From Burkholderiaceae bacterium (lineage in GTDB: Bacteria > Pseudomonadota > Gammaproteobacteria > Burkholderiales > Burkholderiaceae_C), in contig JAOTTZ010000136.1 of the NCBI GenBank assembly GCA_029864165.1, positions 1 through 5,828 on the forward strand: DNA of 5,828 nucleotides, read 5' to 3'. Of this stretch, positions 1 through 5,828 are shown piece after piece. A program made the position numbers and the translations under genes. The notes under the pieces were generated by a model. The model saw only the letters and a program-made list of their open reading frames with translations, did no database searches and was not told the DNA's origin. Every line of letters starts with the position of its first letter. Position 1 is the stretch's first letter.

Positions 1-2
1 TG

Positions 3-2045
3 CCCTTCATCGACCAGACCTTTGGTAGCCAAGTACGCCGGGGCGGCGGCTCAGGCCAATACAACGCGACTTACACGGCCTACCTGGCAGGCGACCTGCT
101 CGGCATGGAGGGCACCGCGTACGTCGCGAGCAGCAGCGACAAGCCCGGACCCGACCTGCGCCTCACGCTGGGCCGCCACGATCCGGACGGTGGCCTGCTC
201 GGGCCCTTGCGGGCTCGTTCGTTCGTGGCCGGCGACATCGTGTTGCCAAGCGTGTCCAACGTGATGCTTGGCAGCCCCATTGGCGTGGGCGTGTTGTTGA
301 GCAACCGGCTGCTTAACCAACCGACGACTTTCGACCAGCAAAGCCTGCGCGGTGACTTGCCGCCCGGTTGGGACGTGACGCTGTACTACAACGATTCGCT
401 GATCGCCTACCAGCAATCGCGCGCCGATGGGCAATATACCTTCGACAACCTACCGCTGTCGTTCGGCCGCAATGAATTCCGCCTGGTGTTCAATGGGCCG
501 CTAGGGCAGGTGCGCGTGGAGCGGCAAGAGTTTCTGCTCGATCAATCGGCCGTCAAGCCCGGCGAGTTCTACTACTCGTTGCAGCAACATCGTGCCGACA
601 ATGGCGATGCCCGTAGTGTGGCGCAGGTCGATGTCGGCCTAACGCGGGCGATCAGCGCGAATGCGGGGCTGGTTCGCGCGCCCGTGGCAGGTGCAGCTCA
701 GGAGCGAGCTTACGCGCAGATGGGAGTGCGTGGTTACTTGGAATCGATGATCGTCAGTTCGCAACTCACCGTCGCGCAGGCTGGCGGCTCGCTTGCGGAA
801 TTGGGCCTCAAAACCGGGCTCGGCGGCTATTCGTTGGACTTTACGCACAACCGGCGCCTGGGTGAGTTTGAGAGCGACTTATTCTCCCGCGGGGCTGCCG
901 CGGTGCGCTACCGCGATACGCTGCGCGTCACCGGCGTGCTCAAACCCACTGGCCTGCCGGCGCTGTCGGTCACCCTGGAGGCGGACCGCGAGGCGCGGAC
1001 CTCGGGGATGAACAACTTCGATCTATTGGGTCGTGTGTCGACCTTGTTCAAGGGCACGTCGGTATCGAACAGCCTGCACTGGCAGCACCTGGGCGGTTCT
1101 CGCGGCGTCACGACGGGTAGCCTGCAGTTGAGCCGACGCATGATCGATATCGGGCTGAACGCGCAGCTGGACTACAGGCTAAGGCCCGCGGCGGCGCCGA
1201 CGGTCCTCTCGCTCACGGCCGACCGCAATCTAGCCGCAGGCTACCGGATCAATGCAGGCTTGCTACGCAGTGTCGATTCGCAGACGACACTGCTCTCAGC
1301 GGGACTGAGCAAGAACCTCGGCCGTTTCGGCCTCGCGCTGAACGGCAGCTATTCGAACCAGCGCGAGCTCACGCTGAGCGTGCAGCTGTTTGTGGCGATG
1401 GGACGTGATCCCCGGGGCGGCAATTGGTTCTTCGACGCACAACCGCTCGCAGGAACCGGCGCCATATCCGCGCGCGCGTTTGTAGACCGTAACCTTGACG
1501 GAGTGCGCGACGCGGGCGAGGAGTTCGTGCCTAACGCCGGCTTTATTCTCAACGGCGGCGGCAGACATCCGAACCGCACTGATGCAAAGGGGACGACACT
1601 GATCAGCCGCCTGCCGCCAGGTCAGTACACTGACGTCGCGCTCGACCCCGGCACGCTCGAGGATCCACAATGGCGGCCGCTGTCGCCGGGGGTGCGCCTG
1701 CTACCGCGTCCCGGCCTTGTGGAGGAGATCGAGTTCCCGGTCGTGTCCACCACGGATATCGACGGCACCGTGTATCTCACGGCGAAGGGAAAGCGCCGCG
1801 GCATCGGCGACGCACGCGTCGAGATCGTAGACCGGGCGGGGCTCGTGGTGCAGAAGACGACCAGTTCGCAGGACGGCTACTACCTGCTGCCCCAGGTCGT
1901 TCCGGGGCGATATAGCTTGCGCCTGGCGCCGGACCAGGCCGTCAAGCTCAAGCTCGGCGGGACGCTGGAGCGGCCGTTGGAAGTGCCGGTTGAGGGTGAC
2001 TTTATCAATGGACAGGACTTCGATCTGCAGCTCTTGGAACGTTGA
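3..2045 (+). CDS. Usher-like outer-membrane beta-barrel protein with C-terminal Ig-like (SdrD_B / carboxypeptidase-regulatory) domains, 5' partial
   Basis: The frame is open from the left edge, so the start lies outside; 680 residues are visible, ending in TGA. The first ATG in frame (105) is internal: the codons before it read as the same barrel (QYNATYTAYLAGDLLG). Visible residues 1-115 look like the first barrel strands (RLTLGRHDPDGGLLGPLRA). Residues about 115-180 form a plug-like beta domain (LRGDLPPGWDVTLYYN, then DGQYTFDNLPL), followed by VKPGEFYYSL at 184-193, which matches the post-plug position of FimD-type ushers (family knowledge). Residues about 200-470 are alternating amphipathic strands. 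Residues 490-570 resemble an SdrD_B domain with a calcium-loop-like DRNLDGVRDAGEE; residues 583-665 resemble a carboxypeptidase-regulatory Ig-like fold (DGYYLLPQVVPGRYSL). It probably sits in the outer membrane. Its role as a secretion or assembly pore is inferred, because no chaperone or pilin gene is visible. An alternative is a porin-like surface protein that has lost usher activity. Confidence 0.8.
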   Translation, partial: PFIDQTFGSQVRRGGGSGQYNATYTAYLAGDLLGMEGTAYVASSSDKPGPDLRLTLGRHDPDGGLLGPLRARSFVAGDIVLPSVSNVMLGSPIGVGVLLSNRLLNQPTTFDQQSLRGDLPPGWDVTLYYNDSLIAYQQSRADGQYTFDNLPLSFGRNEFRLVFNGPLGQVRVERQEFLLDQSAVKPGEFYYSLQQHRADNGDARSVAQVDVGLTRAISANAGLVRAPVAGAAQERAYAQMGVRGYLESMIVSSQLTVAQAGGSLAELGLKTGLGGYSLDFTHNRRLGEFESDLFSRGAAAVRYRDTLRVTGVLKPTGLPALSVTLEADREARTSGMNNFDLLGRVSTLFKGTSVSNSLHWQHLGGSRGVTTGSLQLSRRMIDIGLNAQLDYRLRPAAAPTVLSLTADRNLAAGYRINAGLLRSVDSQTTLLSAGLSKNLGRFGLALNGSYSNQRELTLSVQLFVAMGRDPRGGNWFFDAQPLAGTGAISARAFVDRNLDGVRDAGEEFVPNAGFILNGGGRHPNRTDAKGTTLISRLPPGQYTDVALDPGTLEDPQWRPLSPGVRLLPRPGLVEEIEFPVVSTTDIDGTVYLTAKGKRRGIGDARVEIVDRAGLVVQKTTSSQDGYYLLPQVVPGRYSLRLAPDQAVKLKLGGTLERPLEVPVEGDFINGQDFDLQLLER

Positions 2046-2372
2046 GCCGGCGCTATGAGACTCGCCAGCGGCCGGTGCGAGGCTGCTGCATGGCAGTTTC
2101 ACTCAGCGTCGCGAACCAGGCTTGCGTTCGGCTCGCCCTAGGTGAGGCGGCTGCACGAGCGGTTTCAAGACCCAGCGTCTCGCCAATGACCAAGGCAGCG
2201 TGTATGCCGCCACTGGGAGGCGTGCTCCGTCGTCATGTGGTGCCGCCAGCAGCTCGGCGACGCGGGCGACGCGCTGGCTTGAGTAGGCGCTGGCGCTCGA
2301 GACGACCCACAACAGCGTCGTTGCGTTCGCCGGGTGGTGTTCAACGGCGCGCCGTTCCCAGCGCCGGTTTGC
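2046..2372. other. Convergent intergenic spacer without a convincing gene
   Basis: This lies between the 3' ends of the usher-like gene and the methyltransferase. It is very GC-rich (about 73% by hand count in 2221-2280). Open frames exist on both strands: a TTG-started plus-strand frame at 2042-2380 and a minus-strand frame at 2103-2312. Both are rich in Arg, Ala and Pro and match nothing I recognise, as expected of chance frames in GC-rich DNA. On the minus strand, about 2054-2217 reads as a less biased stretch (ALVIGETLGLETARAA) ending at a TAG, but with a TGA upstream and no start or ribosome site, so at most it is a decayed gene end. A weak imperfect hairpin (2047-2054 with 2067-2075, one bulge) follows the usher-like stop. 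Neither it nor the palindrome at 2343 has a T-run, so no intrinsic terminator can be called. Confidence 0.6.
2343..2356. repeat. 14-bp perfect palindrome near the methyltransferase 3' end
   Basis: AACGGCGCGCCGTT reads the same on both strands. It lies 17 bp beyond the methyltransferase stop on its downstream side, in the convergent spacer. As RNA it could form a 5-bp stem with a 4-nt loop in either direction, but no T-tract follows on either strand. It could be a weak transcription-pause element or chance in GC-rich sequence. Confidence 0.5.
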
Positions 2373-2882
2373 CTATTTGACCGCCACCACGTTCAGGCTG
2401 ATCGCAAACCCGTAGGGCTTGAAGTTGCTGGTGTCGTTGAACAGACCGAAGTCTTGGACACGGGTGACAGCCGAGAACCCAGCCATACCCAGGAATGAGT
2501 GCATGAACTGGTAGGTCCAGCCGAAGTAGTGGTAGTCGTTGGCATCCACTTGTCCGCCGAAGATCATGCGCATGGCGTGAAACTTGACTTCTGCTGAGGC
2601 GTGCGGGCTGATCATGGTGTGACACAGTACGTCGAGGTCAGGCACTGAGATCATGAACTTGCCGCCTGGCGTGAGTACCCGGTGAATTCCTTTGAGTGTG
2701 TCTAGCATCCGCGCTTGCGGCACATGTTCAAGCACATGGCTCGCATAGGCTTCGTCGAGCGAATCGTTTTCAAATTCGCTCAAGTCGCTGATGTCGCCGA
2801 CATAGTCGACCTCCGGCCCGGCTTGAATGTTGAGCAGTTTCCAGCCCGGTTGGGCTTCTCTGCCGCCAATGTGTAGTTTCAT
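2373..2882 (-). CDS. Class I SAM-dependent methyltransferase (Methyltransf_11 / COG4627-like), substrate unknown
   Basis: A complete 169-residue protein with ATG start and TAG stop, short but normal for the stand-alone small methyltransferases of this type. The N-terminus MKLHIGGREAQPGW stands where the family usually has a glycine-rich LNLGCG motif I. It is followed by LLNIQAGPEVDYVGDI (motif II region), DEAYASHVLEHV (residues about 43-54, the family's ASHVLEH signature) and HRVLTPGGKFMISVPDLDVL (about 67-86, the post-IV LxPGG turn and PDLD). The C-terminal GLFNDTSNFKPYG is also familiar from this subfamily. It would be cytoplasmic and transfer a methyl group from SAM; a sugar or glycan acceptor is a guess. 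It starts 36 bp after the TolC-family stop on the same strand, so it is probably the last gene of that operon. Only a weak AGGT lies before the ATG. By hand count on four lines its GC is about 55%, lower than its neighbours. Confidence 0.85.
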   Translation of the reverse strand: MKLHIGGREAQPGWKLLNIQAGPEVDYVGDISDLSEFENDSLDEAYASHVLEHVPQARMLDTLKGIHRVLTPGGKFMISVPDLDVLCHTMISPHASAEVKFHAMRMIFGGQVDANDYHYFGWTYQFMHSFLGMAGFSAVTRVQDFGLFNDTSNFKPYGFAISLNVVAVK

Positions 2883-2906
2883 CGTCGGTGTTACCTGTTG
2901 TTTGAG

Positions 2907-2916
2907 CAGGCGCCTG
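2907..2916. repeat. 10-bp palindrome between the TolC-family and methyltransferase genes
   Basis: CAGGCGCCTG is a perfect palindrome inside the 36-bp gap, three bases past the TolC-family stop. It could form a very short RNA hairpin or slow translation reinitiation at the next gene, but there is no T-run and it may be chance. Confidence 0.4.
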
Positions 2917-2918
2917 GG

Positions 2919-4286
2919 CTATTCAAGCGAACTGGTCACGCCGCGGCCTAGTGACCACAGCAAGGCGACGGACTGCTGGCCGTCGTAAAGCGCGTTGACG
3001 TAGGCCGCGCGCAGCGAGTAGTGCTCGCCCTCGGCCGACATGACGTCGAACAAGGAGCGGCGGCCGAGCTGTTGCCACTGTTGGAGGGTGGCGTTGCGCA
3101 CGAGGTCGCTGTCATGCAGCACCCGGACCACCTGCTGGGCCCGATCAAACGCCGTAGTCGCCTGGTCGTGCACCTCGAGCACGCGGTACCTTCGCGAGTG
3201 CAGGGCTTCTTCAAACTGTAGTCGCGCGGCTTCGGCGCGCTTCACCGAGGCTCTTGCGGCGGGATCGGCCGCCGGGTCGATCAGCGGAATGGTAAAGCTC
3301 ACGCCCAAGCCCCAGTCGCCTGAGCGCTGAGGCCCGTTGGCTCTTGAGCCGGTGACCAGCCAGTTGAACTGTGGTTTCTGCCCTGCTACCAGGGCGTTTG
3401 AACTGCTCTCCATCGCCTTGGCTTGGGCGTCGAGCAGGGCAACTTCGTTGGCCTGCTCGGCGTCGGTGACGGCGTCTGTGACCGTTGGCAGCGCTAGCAA
3501 TACCGAAGAAATGTCTTCGCTTGCCGGTAGCTCGTCGCCGACAAAGCGACGCAGCCGGGTCTCAACCTGGCGCAAAGTGGCCAGCGACTGTGTGTACGAC
3601 AACTCCACCTGCTGCAGCGTCTTGCGCGCCTGCACGAGTTCGCTCGCGCGACCTTTGTCGGCTTTGGTGATCTGCTCCAACGCGCCGACGAGGCAGCTCA
3701 TTTTCTGAGCGTATTGCCGATACACCTGGGCCTGCATGCTGTAGCGGCCGCGCTCCAGTACCAGCGAGACTGTCTGCAAGGCGATCTGTTCCTGGGCGTT
3801 GATCTGGCCACGGCGCGCCGCTTCTGCGAGGTGCGAGCGCCAAGCCGTGAGGTGGTGGACGCGGCCATGGTCGAACAATGGTGACGTCAGGTTGAGGGTG
3901 GCGCGCGTTTGCAGGCCGCTGCCACTGCTGATACCGTTGGTGCTGCTGCTGCCCGGGCCGATCGTGCCCGTGAGGAACAGTTGCGGTTTGGCAGCGGCGC
4001 TGGCTTCGTCGACATCGCTGGCCGCTGCCTCGGCAAGAAATTTGGTGGCGCCATAGGCGCGACTGCGATCCAAGGCCTCCTGCACCATGCCGGCCAATTG
4101 CAAGCGATGGATTTTCGCGTCGAGCGGCGTGACCGAAGTGGCCGTGATGTCGAGCTCAACCGTGCCCTTGTCTACGCAGGCTGCCGCGACCGTGCCGACA
4201 AAACTTGCTGGCAATAGCAGCAACGTCAGCAGGCGCACACAAAGGGCAAGGTTCGGGTTCAGTTTGGCCTCCAATGGAGGTGCCAT
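2919..4286 (-). CDS. TolC-family outer-membrane channel of a type I secretion system (LapE-like)
   Basis: A complete 455-residue protein with ATG start and TAG stop; an in-frame TAA two codons upstream rules out a longer form. It forms the outer-membrane and periplasmic tunnel of the exporter, docking to the HlyD-type adaptor encoded just upstream. A signal peptide is visible: hydrophobic run LLTLLLLPASF at residues 19-29 and a likely cleavage after VAAA before Cys37. Two helical-hairpin repeats follow, as in the OEP (outer membrane efflux protein) family: the first with SPLFDHGRV (135-143) and a long helix pair at 145-250, the second with FTIPLIDP (331-338) and helices at about 345-445. WQQLGRRSLFDVMSAEGE at 404-421 and the following AYVNALYDGQ are typical of type I TolC partners (family knowledge). 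Cys37 and Cys198 are the main cysteines of the mature part. Its length matches the family. It lies 81 bp after the HlyD-like gene and probably shares its transcript. Confidence 0.9.
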   Translation of the reverse strand: MAPPLEAKLNPNLALCVRLLTLLLLPASFVGTVAAACVDKGTVELDITATSVTPLDAKIHRLQLAGMVQEALDRSRAYGATKFLAEAAASDVDEASAAAKPQLFLTGTIGPGSSSTNGISSGSGLQTRATLNLTSPLFDHGRVHHLTAWRSHLAEAARRGQINAQEQIALQTVSLVLERGRYSMQAQVYRQYAQKMSCLVGALEQITKADKGRASELVQARKTLQQVELSYTQSLATLRQVETRLRRFVGDELPASEDISSVLLALPTVTDAVTDAEQANEVALLDAQAKAMESSSNALVAGQKPQFNWLVTGSRANGPQRSGDWGLGVSFTIPLIDPAADPAARASVKRAEAARLQFEEALHSRRYRVLEVHDQATTAFDRAQQVVRVLHDSDLVRNATLQQWQQLGRRSLFDVMSAEGEHYSLRAAYVNALYDGQQSVALLWSLGRGVTSSLE

Positions 4287-4289
4287 TGG
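4271..4289 (-). promoter_or_regulatory. Inverted repeat over the start codon of the TolC-family gene (possible translation-control hairpin)
   Basis: On the transcript strand the sequence reads CCAATGG-CACCT-CCATTGG, a perfect 7-bp inverted repeat with a 5-nt loop. The annotated ATG lies in the first arm. The loop plus the next bases read CACCTCC, like the 16S anti-Shine-Dalgarno sequence, and the second arm runs into GGAGG. A folded hairpin would hide the ATG. No good Shine-Dalgarno lies upstream of the ATG; the only strong one, GGAGG, lies inside the frame, five bases before a CTG at codon 9. Translation could therefore be regulated, coupled, or begin at the downstream CTG. The rest of the 81-bp gap shows no clear promoter. 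Confidence 0.35.
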
Positions 4290-4367
4290 TTACGCGCTGG
4301 CACTGCATCAGTACACCACGCCAAGCTCGCCGACGCTGGCGGAAAAGGCGGCCATTTGCCGGTCAAC

Positions 4368-5603
4368 TCAACGCTCGCGAAAAGCCTCCCGCGACTTGAG
4401 CATCGGGCGCAAGATAAAGCTCAGTACCGAGCGCTCGCCGGTGTGCATCTCTACAACGCCTGTCATACCCGGTATCACCGGCAGTGGCTTGCCGCGTGCA
4501 CGCAGTGTGGAGCGGTCGGCGCGTACCAGGGCTCGGTAGTAGGTGGCGTCCGACGACGTCGCGCGTGCCGGGTCTGCTAGTGCGTCAGGGCTGATGTACT
4601 GGATCTTGCCCAGCAAACCGCCGTAGGTCGTGTAGTCATAGGCTGAGAGCTTGACCGTTGCCGCTTGACCGACCCGTATGAAGCCGATGTCCGACGGTTT
4701 GATTCGCGCTTCGACCAGCACACGTTGGCTGATCGGAACGATCTCCATGATCGGAGCGCCGGGTGCGACCACGCCGCCAACGGTGTTGATGCGGATGTTC
4801 TTGATCAGCCCGCGGACGGGCGACTTGAGCACAGTGCGGCGTAGCGCGTCGTCGCGTATCACCATCTGTTCCTGCAATTGCGCCATTTCGGTCCGCACGC
4901 GCACGAGCTCGGTGCTGGCTTCCTGGCGGTAGCGATTGATACGCTCCTGGCTTTGCAGCTTCAAATCGTTGACTTCGCGATTCAGACGCATGACCTCGAC
5001 ATCAGACATCAGGCCCTTGGCCGCCAACGACTCGGCCAACCGCAGCTCGCGTTGCAGCAGGGCGACGCTTCGATGGTTGGCGCCAACGGCTTCGTTGAGC
5101 GCGCGCTGCCGCGCGGCGTAGGCCTCGGTCTCGCCTTCGACAGCGGTGGGGATAGCCGACATCTCGGGCGGAAAGCGCAGCGGTTGTCCGTTGGCCTCCG
5201 CCGTGAGCCGGACCGCCGTGGCTTTGAGCGCCAACACCTTGCCCTGACCTTCGTTTTGTTGCGCCTCAAAGCGGGTCGGATCGAGTTGCGCCAGGTCCTG
5301 GCCTTCGAACACCTGTGTGCCTTCGCTCACCAGGAGTTCGCGCAGAATGCCGCCTTCCAGGCTGGCAATCACCTGTTCACGCCCGTCCGGCACGATACGC
5401 GCTTCGGCGTTTGTGATCTCGTTCACACGCGCCAGTGAGGCCCATATGAACACACACACCACGACCAGCGCCATCAAGTAAAGCGCCCAGTTGGTCCTGG
5501 GCGTGGACTCGACAACTTGCGCGGCACGCATTTCGCCCAGCAACACCATGTCACCGCGGTGTAGACGGGGCGGTGCGACAGGGGCTTGGCGTTGGGAGGG
5601 CAT
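4368..5603 (-). CDS. HlyD-family membrane fusion protein of a type I secretion system (LapC-like)
   Basis: 411 residues from the ATG at 5603 to a TGA. A TTG two codons upstream (5609) would add two residues; the ATG is preferred as the stronger codon, although neither has a clear Shine-Dalgarno, and the start lies 12 bp after the ABC gene stop, suggesting translational coupling. The protein links the inner-membrane ATPase to the TolC-type channel. Visible parts: cytoplasmic N-tail 1-38; membrane helix about 39-58 (ALYLMALVVVCVFIWASLA); first lipoyl half about 70-112 (EGGILRELLVSEG); long coiled coil about 115-255; second lipoyl half about 258-290 (LKSPVRGLIKNIRINTVGG, then PIMEIVP); beta-barrel about 293-365; and a C-terminal membrane-proximal strand region to 398, ending in RPMLKSREAFRER. 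Length and order match the type I HlyD family (TIGR01843-type) associated with large adhesin export. No residue looks missing. Confidence 0.93.
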   Translation of the reverse strand: MPSQRQAPVAPPRLHRGDMVLLGEMRAAQVVESTPRTNWALYLMALVVVCVFIWASLARVNEITNAEARIVPDGREQVIASLEGGILRELLVSEGTQVFEGQDLAQLDPTRFEAQQNEGQGKVLALKATAVRLTAEANGQPLRFPPEMSAIPTAVEGETEAYAARQRALNEAVGANHRSVALLQRELRLAESLAAKGLMSDVEVMRLNREVNDLKLQSQERINRYRQEASTELVRVRTEMAQLQEQMVIRDDALRRTVLKSPVRGLIKNIRINTVGGVVAPGAPIMEIVPISQRVLVEARIKPSDIGFIRVGQAATVKLSAYDYTTYGGLLGKIQYISPDALADPARATSSDATYYRALVRADRSTLRARGKPLPVIPGMTGVVEMHTGERSVLSFILRPMLKSREAFRER

Positions 5604-5615
5604 GGGCAAGACCGA

Positions 5616-5828
5616 TCAGACCGACGCCTGCGGCTGCACCGGTTGCGTCGAGGGGTGCCGGTATAGCTTGGGCGCTGCGGCGGCGCCAGCAGGGTTCTGG
5701 GCAGTTACCGGCTTGGCCCCTGAGAGCGCGGCCAGTACCTGCGCCTTGGGTCCGTCCAGTACTACCTTGCCGGCATCGAGCACGACCACGCGCTGGACCA
5801 ACTCCAACACCGCAGGCCGGTGCGTCAC
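5616..5828 (-). CDS. Type I secretion ABC transporter, C-terminal end of the ATPase domain (LapB/HlyB-like), partial
   Basis: Only the last 70 residues are in the window; the gene continues past the right edge. The visible part begins VTHRPAVLELVQRVVVLDAGKVVLDGP, with THR carrying the H-loop histidine of the nucleotide-binding domain and the following strand-turn typical of type I exporter ATPases (family knowledge). Walker A, Walker B and the signature motif would lie outside. After the domain end (VLAALSG) there is a tail of about 33 residues rich in Ala, Pro and Gln, longer than in many homologues and probably unstructured. It lies 12 bp upstream of the HlyD-like gene, the usual order for an ABC-adaptor pair. 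It supplies the energy for export. The exact type (peptidase-like N-terminal domain or not) cannot be told from this piece. Confidence 0.88.
   Translation of the reverse strand: MTHRPAVLELVQRVVVLDAGKVVLDGPKAQVLAALSGAKPVTAQNPAGAAAAPKLYRHPSTQPVQPQASV

Noticed and set aside
2103..2312. Minus-strand frame of 69 codons in the spacer
   Set aside because: No recognisable domain or ribosome site; composition fits a chance frame.
2343..2356. Palindrome as a Rho-independent terminator
   Set aside because: No run of T follows on either strand and the stem is short once a loop is allowed.
2042..2380. TTG-started plus-strand frame of 112 codons across the spacer
   Set aside because: It overlaps the usher-like stop, is rich in Arg and Ala, has no ribosome site and opposes the methyltransferase end; likely a chance frame in GC-rich DNA.
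4308..4355. Short 15-codon minus-strand frame (MAAFSASVGELGVVY) between the HlyD-like and TolC-family genes, in the HlyD frame after its stop
   Set aside because: Too short to support, no ribosome site, and the HlyD-like protein already ends where its family normally ends.
4344..4366. TTGACC on the minus strand in the gap before the TolC-family gene, like a -35 box
   Set aside because: The sequence 17 bases downstream (TCCGCC) does not resemble a -10 box, so a promoter is not supported.
4878..5438. Long plus-strand frame of 186 codons opposite the HlyD-like gene
   Set aside because: It lies wholly over the coiled coil and lipoyl part of a well-supported gene; it is the antisense shadow of that gene.

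Overview
The window looks like an accessory surface or secretion locus from a GC-rich Gram-negative bacterium, most likely a proteobacterium and perhaps in Burkholderiales. The reasons are the high GC, a TolC-family outer-membrane channel whose C-terminal region looks like betaproteobacterial type I secretion channels, and an outer-membrane usher-like barrel. The lineage is inferred from protein style, not from a marker gene.

Layout. Positions 3-2045 (+) hold the 3' part of a large usher-like outer-membrane beta-barrel protein with two Ig-like domains at its C-terminus (SdrD_B-like, then carboxypeptidase-regulatory-like). A GC-rich spacer of about 330 bp follows, with no convincing gene. Four genes then run on the minus strand, in transcription order from the right edge: the last 70 residues of a type I secretion ABC transporter ATPase (5616-5828), an HlyD/LapC-like membrane fusion protein (4368-5603), a TolC/LapE-like outer-membrane factor (2919-4286) and a small SAM-dependent methyltransferase (2373-2882). 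The gaps are 12, 81 and 36 bp, consistent with one operon. The usher-like gene and this operon converge on the spacer.

How they fit together. The ABC protein, HlyD protein and TolC protein are the three parts of a type I secretion system, of the class that exports large RTX or Ig-repeat adhesins. No secreted substrate lies in the window, so it should be looked for next to it. The methyltransferase at the end of the operon may modify a surface glycan or another product of the locus; its substrate cannot be read from the sequence. Next to this is a barrel with chaperone-usher architecture, but no chaperone or pilin gene is visible. The usher-like barrel beside a type I exporter is the most interesting feature: it may be a two-route surface assembly locus, or just two neighbouring surface systems. 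No RNA gene, CRISPR array, insertion sequence or attachment site was seen.
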